NCBI RefSeq assembly: GCF_021343995.1
Contig: NZ_JAJTTE010000004.1
Span: forward strand, 160,750-224,749
Direction: 5' to 3'
DNA length: 64,000 nt
Source of the DNA: Pseudonocardia terrae
Lineage (GTDB): Bacteria > Actinomycetota > Actinomycetes > Mycobacteriales > Pseudonocardiaceae
Part shown: positions 42,892 through 51,071 of the stretch, one piece after another
How the letters are laid out: every line of letters begins with the position of its first letter
Numbering within the stretch: the stretch's first letter is position 1
Notes under the pieces: model-generated
The model's input: the letters and a program-made list of their open reading frames with translations, nothing else
What the model was told of the DNA's origin: nothing
The model's database searches: none
Made by a program: the position numbers and the translations under genes

Positions 42892-43214
42892 CCCGAGTCC
42901 GCCAACGCGGATCGCGGCGGGCGCCCGGGGCCCCGCTTGTGAGTGATCACGGTGCCGCGGTCGATGATCTCGCCGCCCCAGACCCCCCACGGCTCACCCC
43001 GGCGCACCGCCCCGGTCAGGCACTCCGCGCGGACCGGGCAGGGCCGGCACAGCCCCTTCGCCCGTTCCAGGTCGACGGGCGAGACGGCGAACCACAGGTC
43101 GGGGTCCGCGTGCTGGCACGGTAGGGCGAGGCCGGCCTGTACCCGGGCAGCGCGCCGACGACGCCGGATGTCCACCGGGGCGCTACGCAGGGGGACGGTC
43201 GCTGACGTGGGCAT
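42888..43214 (-). CDS. WhiB-family Fe-S transcriptional regulator, WhiB7-like
   Basis: A 108-aa protein with the four cluster cysteines C33, C56, C59 and C65, the GVWGG turn (77-81) and a C-terminal AT-hook RGPGRPP (94-100). The AT-hook and EPWGVWGGE-type turn are the WhiB7 signature, a group that activates intrinsic antibiotic-resistance genes with the principal sigma factor. The AGGAGGTGGGCG site before ATG is strong. The 107-nt upstream gap is too short for the long attenuator leader known for whiB7, so control may differ. Confidence 0.85.
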   Translation of the reverse strand: MPTSATVPLRSAPVDIRRRRRAARVQAGLALPCQHADPDLWFAVSPVDLERAKGLCRPCPVRAECLTGAVRRGEPWGVWGGEIIDRGTVITHKRGPGRPPRSALADSG

Positions 43215-43321
43215 CGCCCACCTCCTTCCGGACCCCGGCGACGGTAGGGGGACCGGCCGCTGCCGGGATCACGCGAAGGTGGGACACACGGTGGTATCTC
43301 GCGACCACCACCGTCGCCCGG

Positions 43322-46078
43322 TCAGGACAGCAGCCCGAGAACGCGCGCCCGGGCGACCGCCTCCGTGCGGTTGCCGGCGGCGAGCTTGTCGAGCAGGTGG
43401 GTGACGTGGCGTTTGACGGTGTCGACGGAGATCACCAGCTCCTCGGCGATGGCGCGGTTGGGTCGGCCGTCGGCCAGCAGGGAGAGGATCTCCTGCTCCC
43501 GGGCGGTGAGCGGCTCGACCAGACCGGGGGCGGCGACCGCGCCGGGCCGGGCGGCGGGCAGCAGCGGATGTCCACTCCGGTGAAAGGCCGCGCTCAGCGC
43601 GGACAGGAAGGCGTGCGGGACGGCCCGGCCGCCGTCGAGCCGCTCCAGGCGCCGGCCGACGAGCAGCTCGCGCAGCAGCGCGGCCGCGGCGGCGCCCTCG
43701 TCGACGAACACCTGCAGCTGCCGGTGCGGTGCCGCCAGGGCGAGTGCGTCGACCAGGATCGTCGCCGCGCCGGCCGGGTCGCCGAGCTCCGCGTGGGCCA
43801 ACGCCGCGAGGACGCGGATCTCGACGACGCTGCCCGTGCGGTGCTGGGATTCAGCCAGGTCGTGCCACCCGGCGAGCAGCTGGACGGCCTGCCGCGGCTG
43901 TCGGCGGAGGAGGAAGCGTGCCAGGAGGAGGTACTCCGGCTCGCGCGGATAGTGCGGTTCGTCGCCCGGTGCGAAGCCGCGGCCTCGCACCCAGTCCGCG
44001 ACGTCGTCGACCCGGCCACGGGCGAGCGCGATGCGGGCCGCCTGCACGCCCACCGACGCCGCGATGGGCCCGGCGACGCCGGACCCCGCTGCGAGCCCTC
44101 CCGCCTCGTCCAGTGCCTCGGTCGCCCGGTCGTCCTCCCCGCGGGCATGCCGGATCCGGGCAGCGGTGACCAGCGCGGTGACCTGCCAGCGGGGCCGGCC
44201 CAGCCGGCGGCACTGCTCGACGGCGGCCTCGGCCTGCTCGGCCGCCGCGTCCAGCTCGCCGCGCAGGTAGGAGATCTGGGCCAGCCGCGCGTGGGCGACG
44301 CCGGCGTCCGGCAGGTGCGTGCGGTCGGTCGGTCGGGCCCACGTGTCGAGGGCGTTGCGGTAGATCCGGAGGGCCTCGTCGAGGCGGCCCTGGACCACCC
44401 GCATCCAGCCGATCAGGGAGAGCGTGCGGGCCGCGAAGAACGGGTCGGCGCGCGCGGCCCACGGGTGCACGGCGAGCTCGTCGAGGAGCGGTTCGGCGGC
44501 CTCGGCCGCACCCTCGAGCAGGAACCCGGCCGCCAGGTCGTAGCGGAGGAAGTACTCGAGGTAGCCGTCGGCGCGGTCGACGAGGGTCAGGCCGTCGCGG
44601 GCGTGCCGGACCGCTGCCCCGCCGCCGCCGGTCCGCAGGGCGAGCTCGGCGCGGACCAGCGCGACGACGGCGGGGACCGGACCCAGCCCCGGTCCGGACT
44701 CCGCCCCCGCGTCGAGGCCGCCTTCCGCTTCGGCGAGCAGCGGTTCGACCTCCTCGACGTGCCCGCTGACCAACGCCGCGAGGGCCTTCGTCGCGCACAG
44801 GTGGGGGCGCAGGCGCAGTCGCTCGCGAGGGAGGGCGGCCAGCCACCGGTACAGGGTCGCCGCCTCGCGTCGTCGGAGCTGCGCCGGCACCTGCTCGCCG
44901 ACGATGTCGGCAGCGCGCTCGTGGTCGCCGATCGCGAGCAGGTGGTGCACCGCCTGATCGGCGAGCCCGTGGCGCGCGAACCAGTCGCCGGCGGCGCGGT
45001 GCAGGTCCGCGACGCGCCCGGGCTGCTCGCGGGCCAGCCGGGCACGGAGCAGGTCGGCGAACAGGTGGTGATAGCGCCACCACCGGCGGACGTCGTCGAG
45101 CGGGTGGAGGAACAGGTTGGCCTGCTCGATCTGCTCCAGCAGCTCCTGGCTGTCGTCGCGCCCGCGGACCGCGTCGCACAACGGTCCCGACAGCCGTTCC
45201 AGCACCGACGTCTCCAGCAGGAACCCGCGCACGGCAGCCGACTGGCCGTCGAGCACCTCCTCGGTCAGGTAGTCGAGCACGAACCGGTTGCTGCCGGAGA
45301 ACTCGGTGACGAAGCGCTCCACGTCCGTCCGGCGCGCCAGCGACAACGCGGCGAGCTGGAGCCCCGCCGCCCAGCCCTCGGTACGGGCCGCGAGGGTCGC
45401 GGTCGCCTCCGGTGACAACGAGCGGGCGGTGGCGGCGCCGAGCAGCGCTCCCGACTCCGCGACGGTGAAGCGCAGGTCCTCGGCGCGCAGCTCGGCGAGC
45501 CGGCCGCGCGCCCGCATCCGTGCCAGCGGTAGCGGAGGGTCCGCCCGGGTGGCCACCAGGAGCCGCAGCGCGCCGGGAAGGTGCTCGAGCAGGTCGGTCA
45601 GGGAGGCGTGGACCGCCGCCGAGTCGACGACGTGGTAGTCGTCCAGCACCAGCACGACCGTCTCGGCGCTCTCGGCGAGCTCGTTGACCAGGGCTGCCAC
45701 GGCCGCGTGGTACGACGGCGTCGAGACCCCGCCCGACCGCGCGCCGACGGCCGCGGCGATGCCCGGCCGGGCGACGTCCAGCGCGGCCGCGACGTGGCGC
45801 CAGAAGCGGACCGGGTCGTTGTCGGCGTCGTCCAGAGACAACCACGCGACCGGCGTCCCGCAGCGGGCGGCCCACTCGGCGATCGCGCTGGACTTGCCGA
45901 ACCCGGCCGGCGCCGAGACCACCACCAGCTCCCGGCTCACCGCATCGGCCAACGAGGCCGACAGCCGGGGCCGGGCGACGAACCCGTCCCGCAGGGGAGG
46001 CGGCCGGAGCTTCGTGGCCAGCAGGACGTCGCGGTTCGCGCCCGTGCCCACCGTGCCGACACCACGGGATCCGGTCAC
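43322..46078 (-). CDS. Large LuxR-family (MalT/LAL-type) ATP-dependent regulator
   Basis: A 918-aa STAND-type regulator. The N-terminal NTPase has Walker A VVSAPAGFGKSS (about 53-64) and VVLVLDDYHVVD. It is followed by winged-helix and TPR-like helical repeats (about 340-800) and a C-terminal LuxR helix-turn-helix: LTAREQEILSLLADGRPNRAIAEEL, then VKRHVTHLLDKL. It resembles MalT. The likely start is the GTG at 46078, reached from a six-codon leader ORF by GTGA overlap; upstream in-frame starts lack ribosome sites. WhiB follows 107 nt downstream on the same strand. Confidence 0.9.
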   Translation of the reverse strand: MTGSRGVGTVGTGANRDVLLATKLRPPPLRDGFVARPRLSASLADAVSRELVVVSAPAGFGKSSAIAEWAARCGTPVAWLSLDDADNDPVRFWRHVAAALDVARPGIAAAVGARSGGVSTPSYHAAVAALVNELAESAETVVLVLDDYHVVDSAAVHASLTDLLEHLPGALRLLVATRADPPLPLARMRARGRLAELRAEDLRFTVAESGALLGAATARSLSPEATATLAARTEGWAAGLQLAALSLARRTDVERFVTEFSGSNRFVLDYLTEEVLDGQSAAVRGFLLETSVLERLSGPLCDAVRGRDDSQELLEQIEQANLFLHPLDDVRRWWRYHHLFADLLRARLAREQPGRVADLHRAAGDWFARHGLADQAVHHLLAIGDHERAADIVGEQVPAQLRRREAATLYRWLAALPRERLRLRPHLCATKALAALVSGHVEEVEPLLAEAEGGLDAGAESGPGLGPVPAVVALVRAELALRTGGGGAAVRHARDGLTLVDRADGYLEYFLRYDLAAGFLLEGAAEAAEPLLDELAVHPWAARADPFFAARTLSLIGWMRVVQGRLDEALRIYRNALDTWARPTDRTHLPDAGVAHARLAQISYLRGELDAAAEQAEAAVEQCRRLGRPRWQVTALVTAARIRHARGEDDRATEALDEAGGLAAGSGVAGPIAASVGVQAARIALARGRVDDVADWVRGRGFAPGDEPHYPREPEYLLLARFLLRRQPRQAVQLLAGWHDLAESQHRTGSVVEIRVLAALAHAELGDPAGAATILVDALALAAPHRQLQVFVDEGAAAAALLRELLVGRRLERLDGGRAVPHAFLSALSAAFHRSGHPLLPAARPGAVAAPGLVEPLTAREQEILSLLADGRPNRAIAEELVISVDTVKRHVTHLLDKLAAGNRTEAVARARVLGLLS

Positions 46079-46095
46079 CGGGACTGCACCATCAT
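46075..46095 (-). promoter_or_regulatory. Six-codon leader ORF coupled to the LuxR gene
   Basis: A GGGGGGAG stretch precedes ATGATG at 46095. The reading MMVQSR stops at 46077-46075, and that stop overlaps the GTG start of the LuxR gene as GTGA. The arrangement is the same as in front of the gene at 10364. Confidence 0.45.
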
Positions 46096-46210
46096 GAGCG
46101 GTTTCTCCCCCCGCCGTGACCGTGCGCCGGCCCGTCGACCGTGTCAAGGCTCGCCGAAGGATCGGCGCGGATCCCGAGCGGGCGAGCCCCCGGAATGATC
46201 GCGGCACCGG

Positions 46211-46234
46211 GCTCCGCAGCGGACGCTGCGGGGC
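46211..46234 (-). terminator. Hairpin after the PhoX-like gene
   Basis: CCGCAGCG (46214-46221) and CGCTGCGG (46224-46231) are complementary, with outer GC pairs extending the stem. It lies 24 nt past the phosphatase stop on the minus strand. The two-base loop makes it less certain. Confidence 0.4.
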
Positions 46235-46257
46235 ACGGATGTCGCGTACGTGGGCGC

Positions 46258-47428
46258 CTACGCTCCGTTCGACGGGCGCCGCCACGGTCCGGTGATCGCG
46301 AAGACGTGTCCCGGCGACTGGATGCCGGCGAAGAGCTGCTTCCCGTCCGCGCCGAAGGTCGGGCCGGCGAACTCGTTGCCGTTCAGGTCGTTGCGCGCCA
46401 TGGGGTACGACTTCCCCTGGTCCGTGACGCCGACCAGGTGTTGCACGCCCTCACCGTCCTCGGCCAGGATCACCCCTCCGTACGGGGAGACGGTGATGTT
46501 GTCCGGACCGTCGGAGTTCGTTCCGTCCTGGTCCGGCGTCGCGTTCACCGTGAAGATCGTCTTCAGGGTGATCCGCTCCTTGCCGGGCTCGTAGAACCAG
46601 ATCTGCCCGTCGTGCTCGTGGACGCTGCCGTCCGACGCCCGCGCGTAGCTGGCGACGATGTAGGCGCCGCCGTCGGCCCACCAGGCGCCCTCGAACTTGC
46701 GGCTCCGGGTGATCGCGTCGTCGGCGAACTGCTTGCGGGTCGAGGTCGTCGCGGCGCGCCGGTCGGGCACGTCGACCCAGTCCACCTTGTACTGGGTACC
46801 GGGTGTGGTCGCCTGCGACAGGTCCCGGACGTGGGCGCTTCCACGGCGGCAGGCGGGCCTGCCGGCCCTGTCCTCCGTCTCCTCGCAGGTCAGCCAGGTT
46901 CCCCACGGGGTGATACCGCCGGCGCAGTTGTTGTGCGTACCTGCGACGGAGACGTACTCGGCGAGCCGGCCACCCTCAGCGCTCACCTCGATGGTGGTCG
47001 TCCCACCCGCAGCGCCCTCGTCGTAGGTGAGACCGGGTCGGTGCGGGACGTGGAACGGTTCGTCGCCATTGATCTCGTGGTTGTTCACGAGCGCCGTCCG
47101 GTTCCCGACACCGAACGCCGCGGTCCCGTCGGTGTCGCTCGGCGTGGGCTTCGGTCAGGCGGGTGACGCCCGCCTCGGCGATGACCTTGTAGGAGAAGCC
47201 CTCGGGTAGCGACAGCACCTTGCGGGGATCCGCCACCAGCGGCCCGTACCCGGACGCGGCGCGGGTCGGCGCGCCGAACGCCGGGCGACCCGCGATCGCG
47301 TCGATACTGCCGAAGAGGGCGATGCCGAGACCGACGGCTGCGGAGTTGCGCAACGTGCTTCGCCGGTTCAGGCCGACCTGGGCCCCGGGAGTATCCGCTG
47401 GAGTGTGGGGAGCGTCAGAGGCGGTCAT
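46258..47428 (-). pseudogene. PhoX-type phosphatase (DUF839) with a frameshift
   Basis: The gene is split between two frames. From the ATG at 47428 it encodes a twin-arginine signal peptide (NRRSTLRNSAAVGLGIALFG) and the mature start up to EAGVTRLTE. Near 47141-47153 the frame shifts by one base. The expected continuation, TPSDTDGTAAFGVGNRTALV and NNHEINGDEPF, lies in the other frame and runs to 46258. Motifs such as GGITPWGTWLTCEE and DNITVSPYGGVILAEDGEG mark a calcium-dependent PhoX-like exported phosphatase. Apart from one missing base the gene is intact, so a sequencing error or a very recent mutation is likely. Confidence 0.8.
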
Positions 47429-47550
47429 TGATCCCTCTTCCGGGTGACGACGGACAGTGGAAGAGAAGTCGAACGAACCGACCGTTTCCGGCACTCCCGG
47501 TGAACAGCCTACAAGATCGTCATGAACGCTCGGTAGGCAGGCGGGCGAAG

Positions 47551-47584
47551 GGACGGCGCCACACCCGGTCCGCCGGCGCCGTCC
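47551..47584 (-). terminator. 10-bp hairpin after the MFS gene
   Basis: GGACGGCGCC (47551-47560) and GGCGCCGTCC (47575-47584) pair perfectly around a 14-nt loop, 19 nt past the MFS stop. It probably ends the cyclase-KARI-MFS transcript. Confidence 0.65.
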
Positions 47585-47602
47585 GGACCCCTCACCGCGG
47601 GG

Positions 47603-48952
47603 TCAGGTGGAGATCTTCTCGAGCTCCTGGCCCGACCTGATGTTGGGCAGGGTGAAGGTGAGCAGCAGCTGGATGACCGAGAACCCGAGCGCGACGGCGT
47701 ACCAGACGATCAGCGGCGAGAAGTGGCCGATCAGCAGCGTCCACACCCCGGAGCCGAGCAGGAGGCCGCCGCTGAACATCGCGCCGAGCCAGCCGATCGC
47801 CGTGCCGCGCACGCGGGTCGGGAAGCTCTCGGCCCAGTAGGCGTAGCCGACACCCGACCACGTGCCGTTGGAGAACTGGTAGATGAAGAAGTAGACGATC
47901 CACAGCGCGAACGCGCTCGCCAGCCAGGGCCACAGCGCGGTCAGCGCGACGAGCAGTACGGCACTCGCGATGAGGATGCGTTGCCGGCCGAACCGTTCCC
48001 CGAGCAGACCGCCGAGGACGTAGAAGAACCACCCCGCAGCCGCCGCGACCAGCACGATGAGGGTGGAGTCGCTGTCGCTGAAGCCACGGTAGGTGACCAT
48101 CCAGTAGATGATGTAGGTGTTGGTCGCGGTGAACGCGGCGGCGTAGGCCAGCCAGACCAGCGACGTGCGGATGAGCTGGGTGCGCACCCACCCGGGGGTC
48201 AGGAAGATCTGCTTGACGGTGGTCTGCTCGATCTCGCTGATGTCGACGTCGTAGCGCTCGAGCAGCTCGGTCATCCGGGCCTCGTCGCCCTCGCTCTTGG
48301 CCTTCTTGACCTCCTTGACGTGCAGGTAGCGGTCCGGTTCGCGGACCTTGAACCGGGCGACGATGACGAAGAGCAGCGGGACGACGCCGACGACGAAGAC
48401 CAGGTGCCAGCCGAGGACCGGGCTGAGGCCGAGCCACACGCCGGCGGCCATGAGCACGCCGATCGGCCAGCCGCCCTGCACGATCGAGTAGAGCAGGCCC
48501 CTCCTGGCGGCCGGGACCTGCTCGTTGACCAGGGTGATGGAGATGGCGAGCTCGGAGTTGGCGAGCCCGGACGCCAGCGCCCGCACGACCACGAACGACC
48601 AGTAGGTGGTCGCGAAGTACGTGAGGCCGGTGAAGATCGCGGCCCCGCAGAGCGCGAAGACCCACATCCACTTACGACCCTTGACGTCCATCGCGTAGCC
48701 GACGAAGAGCGTGATGACGAACAGGGCCGCGTACACGATGAAGACCAGCAGGCCGGTCTGGGTGGTCGACAGGCCGAGGTCGGTGGAGACGGTCGGCAGG
48801 GCGAAGACGAGCAGGTTGAAGTCGTACGCCGCCAGGGCCCAGCCGAAGAGCGCGACCAGGATCAGGTAGACCATGTAGCTGCGGTTCTCCTTGGGTAGGC
48901 CGAGGAACCTGCCCGCGAACCGGTCCGATGTTGTCGTGGTGGAGGCCGTCAT
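47603..48952 (-). CDS. MFS transporter (organic-acid:proton symporter type)
   Basis: A 449-aa membrane protein with about 12 helices, the MFS motif A variant GYAMDVKGRKW after helix 2 and a long charged central loop (about 210-245). It resembles sialate/aromatic-acid or sugar-acid symporters. As the third gene after a cyclase and a KARI-like gene (24-nt gap), it probably imports their substrate (inference). ATG at 48952 with AAGGGAAG upstream. Confidence 0.9.
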   Translation of the reverse strand: MTASTTTTSDRFAGRFLGLPKENRSYMVYLILVALFGWALAAYDFNLLVFALPTVSTDLGLSTTQTGLLVFIVYAALFVITLFVGYAMDVKGRKWMWVFALCGAAIFTGLTYFATTYWSFVVVRALASGLANSELAISITLVNEQVPAARRGLLYSIVQGGWPIGVLMAAGVWLGLSPVLGWHLVFVVGVVPLLFVIVARFKVREPDRYLHVKEVKKAKSEGDEARMTELLERYDVDISEIEQTTVKQIFLTPGWVRTQLIRTSLVWLAYAAAFTATNTYIIYWMVTYRGFSDSDSTLIVLVAAAAGWFFYVLGGLLGERFGRQRILIASAVLLVALTALWPWLASAFALWIVYFFIYQFSNGTWSGVGYAYWAESFPTRVRGTAIGWLGAMFSGGLLLGSGVWTLLIGHFSPLIVWYAVALGFSVIQLLLTFTLPNIRSGQELEKIST

Positions 48953-48976
48953 TGCCGGTTCTTCCCTTCTCCGGGT

Positions 48977-49996
48977 TCAGCCGGGCGGGCCGGAGCCCGT
49001 CTCCTCCCGGCTGCGTGCCCTGACTGCGTGCTCCGCGCCGATGAGCGGATGGCTGCCGGCGCGCTCGAGCAGCTCGCGGATCCGCGCCTCGGTGTCGGCC
49101 CCGGGAGCCGACCAGTCGCCGGCGAACCGGCCCGAGAGGATGTCGCCCTGCAGCACCTCGGCGAACCGCCGCCGGAGCGTCTCGGCGAGCTCGCCCGAGC
49201 GCACCAGGTTGGACAGCTGCCCGTACTGGCTGGTGCGTGAGTGGGTGCGCAGCTGGTCGAGCAGCCCCATCCGGGAGATCCGGGCGAAGACCTCCGCGGG
49301 TTCGCCGGACAGGTAGATCTCGTCGAGGATCGCGTCGTCGCTGAAGCCGGCGTCGGCGAGCACCTCGTAGGAGACCTGCAGGACGGCGAGCACGGTGGGC
49401 CAGATCGCCTGCTCCGAGAACAGGTCGAGCGCCGCCTCCTCCCGGGCGCTCGACGCGACGGCGCCCGCGGCGGTCGCACCGATCCCCTTGGCGACGGCCA
49501 GCGCCGTCGCGAGCGCCGTCCCCGTCACGTCCCGTTCGACGGAGACCAGGCACGGGAAGCCGACCCGCCGCTCGTAGCGGTTGCGGACGGCCTCGCCGAT
49601 CATCCGCGGCGCCACCATCACGACGTCGATCTCCTCGGGCAGGTCGAGCAGGCCGAACGCGAGGTTGTAGCCGGAGGCCACGACGAGGGTGTCGCCCGCA
49701 CGGAGTCCGGGCGTGATCTGCTCGGCCACCACGCTGGACTGCACCTCGTCCGGGATCAGCAGCAACAGGACCTGTCCGGTGTCCGCCGCCCGCGCGATGT
49801 CGTCGACCTCGAACCCGTCCTGCACCGCGGCGTCGCGGTAGGCGTCCTCGCGGTTGCCGACGACGACCCGGATCCCGGAGTCGCGCAGGTTCCGGGCCTG
49901 CGCGGCGCCCTGGTTCCCGTAGCCGATGACGGCGCCCGTGCGGTCGGCCAGCACGCCGAGGTCGGCGTCGGCATCGTGGTAGGTCCGTGCCCTCAT
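48977..49996 (-). CDS. Ketol-acid reductoisomerase-like enzyme with altered active site
   Basis: A 339-aa protein with the class-I KARI layout. The Rossmann domain has VIGYGNQGAAQARNLRDSG (23-41). The knotted helical domain has DLFSEQA (D191, E195 as metal ligands) and SRTSQYG (S253 region). The catalytic-histidine segment, usually HGFN, reads SGYN (Ser108). The usual APKGPGH reads APRMIGE (Arg131). It is therefore unlikely to act in valine/isoleucine synthesis. An oxidoisomerase on a polyhydroxy acid is plausible. Its ATG overlaps the cyclase stop as ATGA; the MFS gene follows. Confidence 0.85.
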   Translation of the reverse strand: MRARTYHDADADLGVLADRTGAVIGYGNQGAAQARNLRDSGIRVVVGNREDAYRDAAVQDGFEVDDIARAADTGQVLLLLIPDEVQSSVVAEQITPGLRAGDTLVVASGYNLAFGLLDLPEEIDVVMVAPRMIGEAVRNRYERRVGFPCLVSVERDVTGTALATALAVAKGIGATAAGAVASSAREEAALDLFSEQAIWPTVLAVLQVSYEVLADAGFSDDAILDEIYLSGEPAEVFARISRMGLLDQLRTHSRTSQYGQLSNLVRSGELAETLRRRFAEVLQGDILSGRFAGDWSAPGADTEARIRELLERAGSHPLIGAEHAVRARSREETGSGPPG

Positions 49997-50874
49997 GCCG
50001 GTCGGCTCCCGTCGTCCGTCGGGACCCACGCCATCGCCCGGCCCGGGGCTCCCGTGCCGCGCGCGATGTTGAGCGGGGCGAACAGGAAGTACGCGCCCCG
50101 CGAGGGCAGGCGTTCCAGGTGATGCAGGGCCTCGACGAACACGGCACCCCGCGAGAGCCCGGCGACGTGCACCGGCCCGCCGTCGTGGGAGGACCCCATG
50201 CTCGGGGCGTCGGTGCCGACACAGCGCACGCCGCGGCCCAACAGCTCGGTCATGATCGGCACCTCGGGTGCCGGCCACCCGGGGCCGGTGCGCGCGACCA
50301 GGGCGTCGAAGCAGTAGCCGTCGCCCTCGGCGCCGGGGTGGTAGCGGCGGTCCCAGCCGGTGCGGAACAACACCACTGTTCCGGCCTCGATCGGGCCGTG
50401 GTCGCGTTCGTGCTCGTGCAGCAGGCCGGGCTCGATGGTCGGACTGACGCCGGGGCCAGCGCCGGGGAGGTCCTCGGGCACGTCGATGACGGCGGCCGGC
50501 CCGGCCAGCTGCTCCAGCGGTACCCGGTCCACGGTCACGGTGCCCTGCTCGCCCTCGTGGGGCAGGCCCGACCCGGGCGGCGGGACGAAGTGCGCGGGCG
50601 CGTCCACGTGGGTGCCGGTGTGCTCGTCGATGAGCATCCACCGGGTCTGGTACGGGCCCGTGCGCGAGAGGAGCGGCGCGGCGGGGTCCGCGCGGTCGGC
50701 GAACCAGTTGAAGGTCTTGTGCTGGTACGGCATGTGGGTGGACCACCAGCAGGGCAGCTCCTCGGCCACCAGCAGCGTGAGGTCGACCAGCCGGCCGCGA
50801 GGAGCGTCGATCTGCTGCCGGCCGGCCGGCTCGGCCCGTGCAGCCGTCCGCATCGGCGCCGCCTGATCCGTCAC
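49993..50874 (-). CDS. Cyclase-family metal-dependent hydrolase (kynurenine formamidase-like fold)
   Basis: A 293-aa protein with the cyclase signature DEHTGTHVDAPAHFVPPP (about 83-100), which binds zinc or manganese. Later blocks are VVLFRTGWDRRYHPG and GRGVRCVGTDAPSMGS. Family members open lactones, formamides or isatins. It is the first gene of the minus-strand operon with the KARI-like and MFS genes, so opening of a sugar-acid lactone is a reasonable guess. The start is the distal part of the 197-bp shared control region. Confidence 0.88.
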   Translation of the reverse strand: MTDQAAPMRTAARAEPAGRQQIDAPRGRLVDLTLLVAEELPCWWSTHMPYQHKTFNWFADRADPAAPLLSRTGPYQTRWMLIDEHTGTHVDAPAHFVPPPGSGLPHEGEQGTVTVDRVPLEQLAGPAAVIDVPEDLPGAGPGVSPTIEPGLLHEHERDHGPIEAGTVVLFRTGWDRRYHPGAEGDGYCFDALVARTGPGWPAPEVPIMTELLGRGVRCVGTDAPSMGSSHDGGPVHVAGLSRGAVFVEALHHLERLPSRGAYFLFAPLNIARGTGAPGRAMAWVPTDDGSRPA

Positions 50875-50902
50875 TGGGAACGACCTCCTACACCGCGAAG
50901 TC

Positions 50903-50926
50903 GACTGAAGTTGACTGAATCAGTCA
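50903..50926. promoter_or_regulatory. Operator in the shared control region of the sugar-acid operons
   Basis: TGACTGAATCAGTCA (50912-50926) is a perfect 7-1-7 palindrome. GACTGAA occurs twice, at 50903 and 50913, exactly one helical turn apart. It lies 38 nt before the cyclase start and about 146 nt before the kinase start. AT-rich TTTAGTTTATGAT at 50941-50953 may be the plus-strand -10 region. The DeoR regulator at 53440 is the natural candidate to bind it. Confidence 0.6.
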
Positions 50927-51071
50927 CCTCAAGATGCGCATTTAGTTTATGATGGCGCCCTGCTCATCGCAGACTCGAAATCAGTACCACCAGGATCGAA
51001 AGGAAATCGAAAGCCACCAGGAACGTGAGCCATATGCGCGTTTCGAGCAACTTGTCGTGCGGACGGATGAC

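Noticed and set aside
42888..43321. Long whiB7-type attenuator leader
   Set aside because: Only 107 nt separate the WhiB start from the LuxR stop, and no leader ORF with a terminator/antiterminator pair could be drawn.
48977..49996. ilvC for branched-chain amino-acid synthesis
   Set aside because: Key catalytic residues differ, and the neighbours are a cyclase and an MFS transporter, not ilvB/ilvN.
50911..50939. TTGACT as the -35 box of the kinase operon promoter
   Set aside because: No acceptable -10 sequence lies 16-18 nt downstream; the sequence is better explained as part of the operator dyad.
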